This document shows, piece after piece, positions 22,711 through 33,637 of a stretch of DNA of 64,000 nucleotides. The translations under genes were made by a program, and so were the position numbers. Source of the DNA: Sistotremastrum niveocremeum HHB9708 (lineage: Eukaryota > Basidiomycota > Agaricomycetes > Sistotremastrales > Sistotremastraceae); the NCBI GenBank assembly GCA_001630475.1, contig KV419396.1:1265532-1329531 (forward strand), written 5' to 3'. Each line of letters opens with the position of its first letter. Within the stretch, counting starts at the first letter, position 1. A model generated the notes under the pieces. That model was not told the DNA's origin and did not search any database. It saw only the letters and a program-made list of their open reading frames with translations.

Positions 22711-24766
22711 ATGTCCAATCTGTATCCGTTCCCTGGAGGCGCGCCTGCCTATCCACAGTCTCATTCGCCTTATCAGCAAAACCAGCCATTGTATCCGCAG
22801 AACCAACTGCAGTACCCCTCGTCGCCTTATCAAGGCCAGGGCGGCGGTCAAGGGCAAATCCAACCTGGCACGATCACTTACACAATATCCATTGGCTCTG
22901 ATGGCAGACAGATATACCATCCGTTCAGGTGCGTTAGCTTCTTGATTTTGACTATAGTCTAATCTGACATCTTGCTTGCGCGTCGTCAGAGCCGAGCTTG
23001 CATCGTTCGTTCCTGATCTTCACTCCGATCTTTGACAGATCTTGACATCATCCAGGTATCGGACCCCGCAAGGCACATTTCCAGGCATTCAATGGGTGCC
23101 CGCTGACACTACATATGATGAACCTTTGAATGCACAACCTGCATCTGCAGTATGTGCTGCCCAATATTCACTCGTTGCGGATAGCTTACCTTCTTCTCCA
23201 GGACTGGATAAGGAAATGGGCGCGTGGCCGCCAAGGCAATCGTCAAGATGAGAAGTTGTGGAAGGAATGGTAAGACGCGATTTTCACGTGTAGTAAATAT
23301 ATTTGAGCGATTTTTAGGCAACGACAGGAGGAAAAGCTTCGAAGGCGAGAAGAGAAAGAAGCATCCAGGCGAAGACAAGAATGGGACCAGGAGGAACGAG
23401 AACGGATTCGAGCTGAAGAAAAATTGGCCAGGCGCCAAGCTCGTGAAGGACGAGTGCCTATTACGTCTGGCATCCCTGCGTACGAGCAATACGGTTACGG
23501 GGTACCGGGACAATACCAACAACAACAACAAGGTTATCAACAAGGATACCAACCGCAGGCTTACCAACAACAAGCACCGTTGGGATACTCGCAGTATAGT
23601 CAGGCTCAAACTCTTGGTCCGGGAGGGTATCAGGACGGTCTGAGTGCTCAGACTGCAGATCTGGACCGCCGCATGGCAGAGATGGAATTAAATGCACCTC
23701 GATCACGCCGAAATAGCGTCAGCTCGCGTTCCGGCAAAGGCCGGAGAGTCAGTTTCAGCACGACTGACAGACCTCGCCGGCTGTCAAATAACTTAGGCCC
23801 TTCACCTTATGCCGGTTCAGGCTACTCCGGTTCAGAGCAGGGGTATATTCCTAATCCGGGCCTCGGCGGATTGGGCGGGGCAACCCTTGGTGCCGGACTC
23901 GGTGGAGGTGCCCTCTCGCGTTCTCGACAAGGTTCTCCAAATTATGGATATGCCAACCTGCCTCCCAATGACGGCGGTCCTACTATCAGCGGACGTGCTT
24001 CTCCCTATCAGGCCGGGTACGGAACCAATCCCATATTGGAGCCTCCTGAAGCATTCAGCCGAACACCAAGTCTCGCTCATAACTATACCATTTTTGATCC
24101 CATGCGCATCGCATTCATGAGTTCTCTGACCCAAACTATTCCACCTATGCCCAAAGTTCTTGTATCCCATGACGTTTTTCATCAAGATTGGATCCGCTAT
24201 ATTCAGGTATGAACCTCGCCGTGATGTATATGTCCATCTGACACGCTATGCCTTCTGTTCTCCAGGACCTAGCTATGGCATGGTCTGAACGAGTTGAAGT
24301 CCCATCTCATCGCTCCGGCCGCCGCCCCCATCGCGCATCAATTGCTGCCGACATTATTGACGTCTGGAACACTGCTTTCTTCCTCCCCCGTGGGATCGAA
24401 ACCGTTCTGTTCAAGGGCCGAATCCGTCGCTCAGGTCCCATGGCAGGTCATAGAGACGACCGGCTCGTGCGGACAGCCGAGGAGAATGAGGATGATCTAT
24501 ACAGCGATGATACTTTATCCTCTGATTCGTCCTTGTCCGACGAATCGGATTACGAACCAGGGGCTCATCGATATGGATATGGAATCTACGGACGAAACAT
24601 CCCTGTCAACGAGAGGTGGATGGAAGATACTGATAGGGCGAAGCGTGCTTGGCGAGAGCGTAAGCGAGGCTTGACTAGAGGTCGAGACTACAACTACAGA
24701 GACAGAGATCGTGATGGCAGGAGGGATCAATGGGCCCTCTACATCACCTGTGTCACCATGCGTTAG
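22711..24766 (+). CDS. unknown fungal protein with Gln/Tyr/Pro-rich and coiled regions (594 residues)
   Basis: Six exons: 22711-22928, 22990-23004, 23056-23149, 23202-23269, 23318-24206, 24266-24766. Lengths sum to 595 codons. The N-terminus is Tyr/Gln/Pro-rich, then a small ordered stretch (TITYTISIGSDGRQIYHPFR, then YRTPQGTFPGIQWVPAD) and a highly charged helix (QRQEEKLRRREEKEASRRRQ). A Gln/Tyr/Gly low-complexity tract (about 23490-23620), a Gly/Ser-rich linker, an ordered domain (MRIAFMSSLTQTIPPMPKVL, DVFHQDWIRYIQDLAMAWS, ADIIDVWNTAFFLPRGIETV) and an acidic/Arg-rich tail follow. The 15-base exon 22990-23004 is inferred from splice borders and from the join FRAELASYRT. I do not recognise the family. 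It is divergent from VPS17 (267 bases apart). Confidence 0.82.
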
Positions 24767-25448
24767 TGAAAGAACTATCTGTCATCCGGGAGATCATATG
24801 CCTGGGCATCAAGCTTGTTTGTGTTTCTTTCTTGTTCCTGTACTCGTTCTGTTGTCTTGCTTTAGCCATTTTTGTCACTGTGAAATGAAAGGTTGTAATC
24901 TAGGATAGTAGAATCTTATCTCGATCGCTTTCCAAGGGGTGGTTGTGAAGGGCTCGCGTGGTTTGACCGGAGGGGCGTGTGCGGTTGGTATACCAATAGG
25001 GTCTTGTTAAATTCCAAAGCTTGGGTTAAGTAATATGACCGACCCATCAGGGGGATTGTTATATTAGCCGAATGATCTACTGACTGATCATAGCGTCCCT
25101 CCACAATACCGCCGATATGAGAGGTACAACATGTGAAGGGCTACTGAGTTGACAGCAGAGTTGGCCCAACTTCCCAGAGTGGCAAAACCTTTGTGGCACT
25201 CCGCCTTCAAATCGGAGATCCGAAAGTCGGAGCTTCGGAGCTTACGGCTTTGACCCGTTCCCTGAAAGTGGAGGACGCCGGCCCCTCCGAAAAGATAAAC
25301 TCGGGAAAATTTAATTGATTTTTCTTCTTCAGTAGTCACAAGTACAACAAGACAAAAGATAAATATACAAGTTACAATAGATCTAGAAGAACAAGACTGT
25401 GCGTTTCTTTCGACTTTCACTCGACTCGACCTCTGTCGGTAGCTCTCT
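24767..25448. other. convergent 3' flanks, no gene seen
   Basis: About 680 bases between two genes whose 3' ends face each other. It contains short imperfect repeats of GGAG/TCCGA type near 25200-25290 and an A/T-rich tract near 25300-25385. No supported gene. Confidence 0.45.
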
Positions 25449-26577
25449 TCACCGGGATGGAGAGTGTTTTCTGTCGTCACCTTTACCCTCTGGTCTGTCT
25501 AATCCGGGAATGATCGACCTGTCTAGCGCTTGACGTGCCCTGTGCTCAAGATATTGATCAACAGCCCCTTCTAGCCGCTCAAAACGTTGTTCCAAGATTG
25601 GGAGCTAGTGCAGCTTTAGCAGAGACCACACGTTTCCCAAGCAGTCACTTACATATCCAAGAGCACTTCCCGGTATTCTTCCCTTTGGTCGCGTCGGCTT
25701 CTGGATGCCCTCACCGGCATTGTAAGGGCGAGGAGGGAGATCTGTTGGTCCGTGAGGAAATTCGGCAGGATAGTTGGCATCGGATGGATTCTGCAGATCC
25801 TGCCCTCCTGGACGAGTCGAAAAGTTCGAACGAGGGTAAGTCTGTCCCCTAGGAAACGTGTTATGTGGATGCATTGGCACGCTAGACTCCCATGACATTG
25901 GGCCAGGAGCCGTGTTGGAACGCGTGAGGCTCGCGCTCGCTTCAAACATGGGTACGTCTCTGGACATTCCTGAGGCTTGTGGATCGCTCTGCATGCCTCC
26001 CGCAGGTCCAGCAGAATAAGGATAGCCGGGGCTCTGATGAATGATCCGTATGGGTGAGTTTTTTCGCTCTCGTTTCTATGGGCTTTACTTACCGTGCCAT
26101 GTCCTGCAGCACCTCGAAGGCGTTTAGAGGGCCTCGTCTGATCTTGCCCTGTGCTTTGACTGGCATAGCCTGAGTACGCCCCACTGGATTCGCTGCTCCT
26201 TCCACTGTATACAGAACTTGGGCTTTCAGCGGTTGCGGAAACTCGTCCTTGGCCAGAAAACCCCGAGTTTTGTGGGTAAAAACCAGTCGCATAGTCACTG
26301 GGTGGCATACCGTGCTGACTTCTTGGCGACGAAAGGCTCGGTGCAGACGTGGAATGTGTTGGTGGGGAAGGTCGGAAAAACCGAGGATCTTGCTGAGCGT
26401 TGGGCAATGGAGCACTCTGATAGTGACCTATCTGCTTGGTTAAGGTGATACAAACGCGTAGTTTTCGAATGACTGACCTGAGTTGCTGCCTGAACCGTCA
26501 CTGGAAGATGGACTCCCAGACTGATTATATCTGCGACGATCTTTATAAGAAGAGTCGTTTTGTGCATTGCCAGCCAT
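25449..26577 (-). CDS. unknown low-complexity protein with C-terminal helix (323 residues)
   Basis: Four exons (26577-26478, 26427-26093, 26033-25653, 25604-25449) join in one frame; lengths sum to 324 codons. Most of the protein is Ser/Pro/Gly/Tyr/Gln-rich and looks disordered, with a basic patch (RPSKRLRGAAGHGT) that could be a nuclear localisation signal. The last exon encodes a charged amphipathic helix (LPILEQRFERLEGAVDQYLE, then HRARQALDRS) that could mediate dimerisation. I do not recognise a family. The model is supported by clean splice borders, a GTCAGT/ATAG first intron, and the loss of all stops after splicing. A transcription or RNA-related role would be a guess. Confidence 0.7.
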
Positions 26578-27647
26578 TTTTTACGATGATGGAGAATGAG
26601 TAGACGTTGATTGGAACGAGTTTCCAATAGAACTGAACGTCGGCATGTTAGTATGAGTCTGTTTGGCCGGGCTCAAATAATAGAAAACGACGCGTGATTT
26701 GAGCGTGGATCAACGCGCCTCAAAGGCTTTCGCCAAAGTAACACGCGACGATCAGCAAGCAACAAAGGTACAAACGCGATATATTGGTGAAGAGAGAAAG
26801 GGAAAAGAAATCGGGAAGATACGAACTTGATCGTGAAAGTATATATGTAGTTCAGGGAATGACAGGTGTGGGGAAGTGTGCGTCAGGGGAAGAACCGAGT
26901 TCTGGTTGGCTGTCATGGTGCGCAGTTGGTGGCATTATATGGAGAGTCGAGAGCTTGAGATTATTCAGGAACTAGGACCAGTTAAACGCGATGCTTGGAG
27001 TGCTCCGTGGCAGTGGAAATTTTCTTGCGGTTCCTTGCAAGACCGGAAGAGCTAATGACGCAAGGAACCCATCACTCGTGGCTTTAGCGTCTTTAGGGTG
27101 TCAAACCGAAAATGGATGAGCAGGAGCGGTGTTCGCTGATAGCAGATACGAATGGCAAATTATCATTGACGGGCCCAGAAAGAAGTGTCAGAGTGATCAG
27201 ATCCGCAATCGAAGTGGCGGTCTTGTTAAGCGTCAGTTGACAGCTGCCGAACGGAAGACATGCCGGCATAGGCTCGTGCGTCCCAAACGAGACGCCAGGA
27301 GCAGAAGAGCGGATCGAACGCGAACCCGACATTATTTTTCGTGGAAGCAGTGGCGGTGCACAAGGGCATTGACCTCAGTCTTGCATGTGCGTCTACGCGA
27401 GCCACCGGCTACTTGGAGCGGGGTTTGAAACGCTAATCGTCCTCCTTCCTAATCCGGCGTGTGGCAATGCTGGTCTCTTCTAGCTTCCGTGCCAGATCTG
27501 AACAACAAGACCGGCGAGTGTCCCTCCTGCACTCAATCTGACCCACTAATTGCTCCGATCGATCATATGTCATCTTAGATTCGAAAAAAAATTAATAGAA
27601 TATTACATCACTCAATCACGAACTTGATCACTCGCTAATCCCAACTC
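26578..27647. other. about 1.07 kb without a supported gene
   Basis: The 5' flank of the low-complexity gene and the 3' flank of RAT1. Short open frames (26784-26975 and 27129-27428 on +) show no motifs and no splice partners. No repeat or RNA gene was recognised. Confidence 0.45.
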
Positions 27648-30600
27648 TCAGCGGCCTGACCACCCCCGACCTCGATACGAGCCTCCACCACCTCCCCACC
27701 CTTGACTCGAGCCGCTGCCACGCATGGGTCCGGAATAGCCGGATGAACCATTGTATGGTCGTCCGCCATGGGAGCCCCATGTGTCATTGCTACGGCCTCT
27801 ATTCGCTGGTCCTCGATCAAACCGTCCATTGCCCTGTTCGTACGGAACCCCAAATGGCTGGTTGTTTCGCTCGCGGTGGATAGAGTGCATTCCATATCCA
27901 GTAGCACCTCCACCTCGTCCACCTCTTCCCCGACTGACAGGTCCACCCCTTCGGGTCACCTCTTGATCCATTGCGTTCAGAACTCTAGGCGGCTTTCGAA
28001 CTCCATTCAACAGAATGGATTGGTGTGGTGTCTTTTGTCTGGGGAAGAAGAACCGAGCCGTGATCGTTCGATCATCAAAGATATCTCGCAGGGTTGATCC
28101 TTCGGCTTCAAACGGCGCAAAGTAGGTTGAACGTGGGATACACTGAGGATCGGGAAGAACACTGCCTGCCATTCCGTTACTTAATCTGGTATCCACCGGT
28201 ATTGGCTGTAAAATATTATGAATGAGAGAAAATATTTCAGAAATTTGGGAGAGGGACAAACATCTTCTGATTTGCGCTTTGCGTACAAACCCTCGAGGAA
28301 TGCGTACAAAGGATTGTCCTCACTCACACAGAGCCAATTATCGCCGAGCTTATTCCGAAGCACTTCTTCGGCGCTTAACTGATCGGACGTCACAGACGCC
28401 ATAGCATCACGTAACCTTTGGGAATCAATAAAGGGCAACAACGCAACACCTTGCCATGCCATCTTTTTACCATTCATATCGATTTCGAAGTCAGTGGGGT
28501 AGAAGTCAATGACGGGCGAGTTCTCGTCCGTCATCAACCATTGGTAGGGTTTCGGAATGTGGTGTCGACTATGGGAAGAGAGAGAAAAATGGCGCTCAGC
28601 TTGGCGCTTAAAGAACAACTGAGAGTCAAGTACCTTGCAGCCGGGAAGACGCTCATGAGTTGTTCGAATGGTTTCGAGGGCCGGCCATTGTCGAATTTAA
28701 TGTCCATTTGAGGCACCCATTCAAAGTCTGACGCGAACGGCGCAAAGTGATAAGGATAGAACCATTGCCATGAAGGCGTCTATAAGATAACGATGAGAAG
28801 GCAGCCGCGGTCGAAAGAAAGTGACTGACGCCCTGATAATAATAATGTAGCACCCAAGCCAATCCTTCCATGTAGTGCGTTGCGATTCTACACCAATCAG
28901 CATCTGAGGCACGAGCCATACAGGCTACTCACTGTTTCCGGAATTCAGTGTCGCTGACTTCCACGCCGAACTTCTGACGATAGTATCGTTCCTTGTATTC
29001 CGGTTCCCATAATCTGTCAAGAGCGATTAGCATTCGCACAATAAATTAAAAAATAACTGACTTAATAGTATCTTCCTGCTCGACAGTTCCATCTTTATGA
29101 ACGACACGAGCTAGAGTTGTCGCAGCCTCGGCACTGGGAGGAGCGTCGTCGTCGTCGGCCGCCGACACAAAGCTCTCATCTGCGGAATTCGCCTCTCCAA
29201 TACTTCTCTTCACCCCTCTGGGAGAATCAATATTACTTCCGGCGTCGATGCTTGTATCGGGTTCGTCTCCGGGTCCATTAGACGACATTCTCGAGTCCTC
29301 TGCATCATTTTCGGCGACCGGCAGACTGTCGACACTGACATCTGCCTCAGGTGTCTCGGTACTGACTGGCATCGGAGGTTCAGGCAAGACGCCGAATCCA
29401 GGAATACCCATGTCTGAATCTTCTTCTTCTTCAACAGGTTGTGTTGGAGACGGCTCAACAGGCGGGGGAGGCGCAGGTTTGGCTGGTGTTGTGAATTTGG
29501 AGGGTGATTTTCCATTGGTAGGTTTCAGAGGCTTCAAAGCAGACATATCGGCTTTTAATGCTTCTGCGGCAGTCATGTTGGCCATACGAATAGCTCTTCT
29601 GTTTGCAACAACATCTCTGTTGGACCCTGCAAGGGCTTTGGACCCCTCTTCGAAGAAGGATGGAGCAGCAGGAGGTTTTGAAGGGATCGAATGATCCGGA
29701 TTTGCTGTAGGTGCGGCGAACACGTCGAATGAAGGTCGCACAGGTAAGGCGGTTGCTTGAGCAGTGTTCTGCCCAGGATTTGAGCGAGCCTGTTGCACAG
29801 CAACATACTGAGTCTGGCCATTCTGTTCGATTTTTCGTCTTTTAGCGTTCTCATCTTGCCGTTGTTCAGCTACTCAGACGGTCAATGTATCTCAGAATCA
29901 TGGTTTGCTTAATGTTGCAGTGCAGACCTTCACGTCTTTTTCTGAAGATGTCATCTTCACGCATGGCTAAACCCCCTAATATGAGGGCTGCCCGAGAAAG
30001 TGTCACTTTCCCATTGTCAGTCAAATATCCTCCCATTCGGGGTAAGGCTTCCTTCCAAATCCTTAGTAACGTGTCAATGCCGCCTTCACGAATTTCCAGT
30101 GAAGGTAAATGGGGGAGGAAATCGTTCCCCACAAAGAATATGAGGAAAATCCAGTCGTCAATGGCGCGCTCAAGATCGAATGGGAAAGGCGTGGGAACAT
30201 TGAGTTCGACTTCAAGGTACTCCCGCAGAATCGGGATGCTTAGGAAGATGTACGGCTTCGTTTCAGATTGAGCCGCAAGGTCCTCATCTGATGGCCGAGC
30301 AGCCAGACACTGTCTCGCGATATGCCCTGGTTGGCGACATATTCTACAAGTATCTTTTGAGTTATCAAACACGTCCTCTCGGAGAACGCTAAAATGCGGC
30401 TCATGAGTCGCAAGGGCAAGCATGATGAGATCCGCATCCTGAACCAAGCCATGAGTGACATCAAGACGAACAGAGTGGATAGACTCACAAGACCGTAGAT
30501 CACGTGCCGGGTGTTTGGATCGTAACCGGGCGACACTCTGTGTCTTCGAATGAAATCCATGATTTTATGCTCACCTTCTCCAGGGACGCTAGCGTCGGAG

Positions 30601-31545
30601 ATGATGATTTTGATCTAAAGAACATTGAGAATGCGAATATGTCATGGAATGTGAACGGGACAAACGTCTTTCCAACCAGGATCATTGTTAAGCCTCTCTA
30701 CAGCCCAATAACGAAGAGCAGCAGCTAGTGACGACATGAAGGGGGTTCCAGGTGTAATTTGATTCGAGTCCCAAGCAGCCTCTTCTTCTTCCTCCTTCAG
30801 TTCGACGCCCCGCGCTAGTGATATTAGTACAAGTCGAGAGGTATGAAACTCGGTCTCACCTATAAGATCGGCTTTCCCTTCCTCGCGAAGTAGTTGCTTC
30901 TCATTAGCCTCTTGCGCAGAACGGAACCGACGTGACCGCTGTTGATTCATTTTAGCGCGGGGGGCGACACCGTCTGCAATACGTCGGTTTATGAGACAGA
31001 AACTATAAAATGAAGCTCTCTCACCGACTGCCATAAAAAGAAGCTTTCTCGGACGTATCATAGCTACTATTCTTTCCGTGTACGCAAAGATTGCCATCAT
31101 CATTTCTTCCTCCGTCCTCGGCGGGGGCTGGTGATTAAGGATAAGTGACTGTGGCATTTGGATATTTCGAAACCATACCCTTCCTTCCGGGTGAGTACAC
31201 GGATGGACCTATGGACGAATTCAAGAACTGAATACGAAACAGCGAGAGGGGTTACTCACGATGGCGTTCATATCCAAATACAGGTTGTCATACTCTGCAC
31301 GGTTCGGATTGGCTTGCGAGATGTCAATGGGAACCTCTCTGGATACCCATTTCTCGTCAGTAATCCTACGTGGAACCTCTTCTACTACTGGAATCACTGG
31401 TGGGGCGTTCATAGGAGCAGCGAAACGAAGAAAATGATTGCGAACCAATCTTGGGATATTTCTTTTGTAGCCATCTGAAAAGGGCCGGAACACCCTGGAA
31501 CAGAGTTAGAATTCGGTATATGTCATGTTCAAACTCACTTACCAT
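27648..31545 (-). CDS. RAT1: nuclear 5'-3' exoribonuclease RAT1/XRN2
   Basis: Nuclear XRN2-type exonuclease that degrades 5'-monophosphate RNA, ends RNA polymerase II transcription (torpedo) and trims rRNA. Fifteen exons give 1056 residues. The conserved N-terminal half shows [74 protein letters not shown], and [25 protein letters not shown] zinc knuckle ([14 protein letters not shown]), seen in fungal RAT1, lies at about 30315-30350. The middle has a Pro/Ser/acidic insert; then [35 protein letters not shown] and [13 protein letters not shown]. The tail is Arg/Gly-rich. The first coding exon contains only ATG (31543-31545); the protein resumes after an intron with GGTGTTCCG. Divergent from GCD2. 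Confidence 0.96.
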
Positions 31546-31700
31546 GTAGTAGTAGACAAGCTCTGGACCGAGACAGACGATGACCGCTGTGGTCGTCGCA
31601 GTGAAGTATAAAGAAGGAAACTCCGCTGTCGGGTCCCTGACTCTCAAGTTGACTCGCATATTTCTTGCCTCCCAAGCTCGAATTTACATTGGACACCAAG
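31546..31700. promoter_or_regulatory. shared promoter region of RAT1 and GCD2
   Basis: Start codons of the two divergent genes are 155 bases apart. The region has no TATA box that I can see and must contain both 5' leaders. Confidence 0.4.
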
Positions 31701-33308
31701 ATGGCAAGTAATGGGCCTAAATCTCAGTCTCAACCTTCAGATAGCACCTCGGCGCCTCCTAAATCCCAGAAAACTATGTCAAAGCAAGAACGTAGGGAGC
31801 TGCAGGAGAAACAACGTGCCGCCAAGGAGGTTGCCAAAGCCCAACCAGCCAAGGGAGCGAAGGCTGCGAACAAACCCTCTCAGGCTTCACAAGATAATCA
31901 ATCATCAAAGAAACTATCTAAAGCCGCTGAACCTAGTACACCTTCGCTCGGAGCGTCGGCGTCCGCCAAATCTCTCAATGCCACCAGCGCATCTACAAGC
32001 CAACACAATTTGACGGGGACCGAAGCCTTTGGTCTCCGTATATTTTCTCACTTTGGGGCCATCAAACATCCCAGTGGTCCTGCCAAAGGAGACATACATC
32101 CCGCCATTGTTCGTCTAGGACGACAATTCGCCGAATTTGCTATAACTGGTGCAAACGCTCGATGCATCGCAACTCTTACCGCCTTTCAGTCGGTATGCTC
32201 AATCTCTGACTGGACCTGTGATTGTAAAAATGAACTATGACCAGGTCATTCAAGATTATTCAACACCTCCGAACACGACCCTCTCACGACATCTCACCAC
32301 ACACCTTTCTCATCAAATCAACCACCTCGTAGGGGCACGACCCATGTCCGTCAGTATGGCCAATGCTATCAAACACATCAAAGTTGAAATCACAAATTCC
32401 GATATTGATATGCCCGAACAAAATGTATCTGAGCCTACCACATCGATCTCTTCTGTTTCTTACTACTTTTCAGGCCAAAGATGAACTGTGTCACAAGATA
32501 GACCTATATATTCGAGACCGGATTATCGTGGCAGACAAAGTCATTCGCACCACAGCCCTGCGGAAAATCCAGGATGGAGATACTATCTTGACTTATGCAA
32601 GGTACGTAGATCCCCCCATCCGTATTCAGTCAGGTAAACCGGTCGCAGGTCTTCGGTCGTCGAAAAGGTCCTTTTATATGCCCACTCGAAGGGAAGAGAA
32701 TTTTCTGTCATTGTGGTGGACTCAAGACCGATGTTAGAAGGTTCGATATCATTTTATCCTTGATAAACTGGTATTCACGTTCACACCAAACTATAGGCAA
32801 AGGCCTATTATCCAAGTTATCATCAGCTGGCATCAGATGCACTTATATTTTGTTACCGGCCTTACCCTCCATCATCGACGAGGTCAACATTGTCTTCGTT
32901 GGAGCTCATTCGATGCTATCAAACGGTGCTGTTTTCTCGAGAGCTGGCACTGCCATGGTTGCCATGATGGCCCAAGAACGTTCCATACCTTTCGTTGTTT
33001 GCTGCGAAACGTACAAGTATTCTGAAGGCATCCATCTAGACAGCTTTACGAAGAATGAGTTAGGTGAATACAAACTTCGTCGTTTTTCTGCGTCGTCCAT
33101 TGCTCACATCATGATAGCACCTCTGTCCGTGTCGATTCCCGCGGCCTCGAGCGAAGAAGTGCAATCCGAACCCAACCTTCAAATACTGAATCCATTATAT
33201 GACCTGACCCCACCCACAAATATTACTGCTGTCGTAACAGAAGTAGGAGTCATCCCCCCTAGTTCTGTTAGCTCTCTTCCCTTCGCTCTGGGTCGGCAGT
33301 TCATTTGA
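31701..33308 (+). CDS. GCD2: translation initiation factor eIF2B delta subunit (GCD2)
   Basis: Regulatory subunit of eIF2B, the guanine-nucleotide exchange factor for eIF2. Five exons (31701-32192, 32245-32424, 32474-32601, 32649-32740, 32797-33308) give 467 residues. The N-terminus is Lys/Gln/Ala-rich and probably disordered (KQERRELQEKQRAAKEVAKA). The eIF2B alpha/beta/delta fold follows: FGAIKHPSGPAKGDIHPAIV, SLARCIATL-type helix (here GANARCIATLTAFQ), VEKVLLYAHSKGREFSVIVV, DSRPMLEGKGLLSKLSSAGI, and DEVNIVFVGAHSMLSNGAVF, RAGTAMVAMMAQERSIPFVV. These are hallmark delta-subunit blocks. The start ATG at 31701 is the first in frame with a good A-rich context (CCAAGATGG). Confidence 0.95.
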
Positions 33309-33637
33309 TTCCCTCTTGTCAATCCTTTTGTACCCCGCTGCATGTTTCTTGGATACCGCACTGACCTTACTTATTGACTGGCGACTCTAGATACCTCGCA
33401 TAATGTAGACATTGGCATATCTCCGTCGTGTTCTCTGTCTAGAGGGAGCACAGTGGAAGCTAAGCATTTGCTTTGGGAGAATTCCATAAAAAGCAAGAGA
33501 CAGGTCACGTGCCAAAATGCATGTGATCGCGGTTGACCAGCAAGTGTGTTTCCTTTTTTGGCAATCGAACTCTTTTGTCTTGGTGTACGCGGTCGTCGCA
33601 ACATCGGTTGTCTTCCTCCTCCTCAGCCTATTCCTTC
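33309..33637. other. intergenic, no gene seen
   Basis: GCD2 3' flank and haspin promoter. The haspin frame stays open upstream of 33638 to about 33533 but without an ATG, so this stretch is read as 5' leader. Confidence 0.45.
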
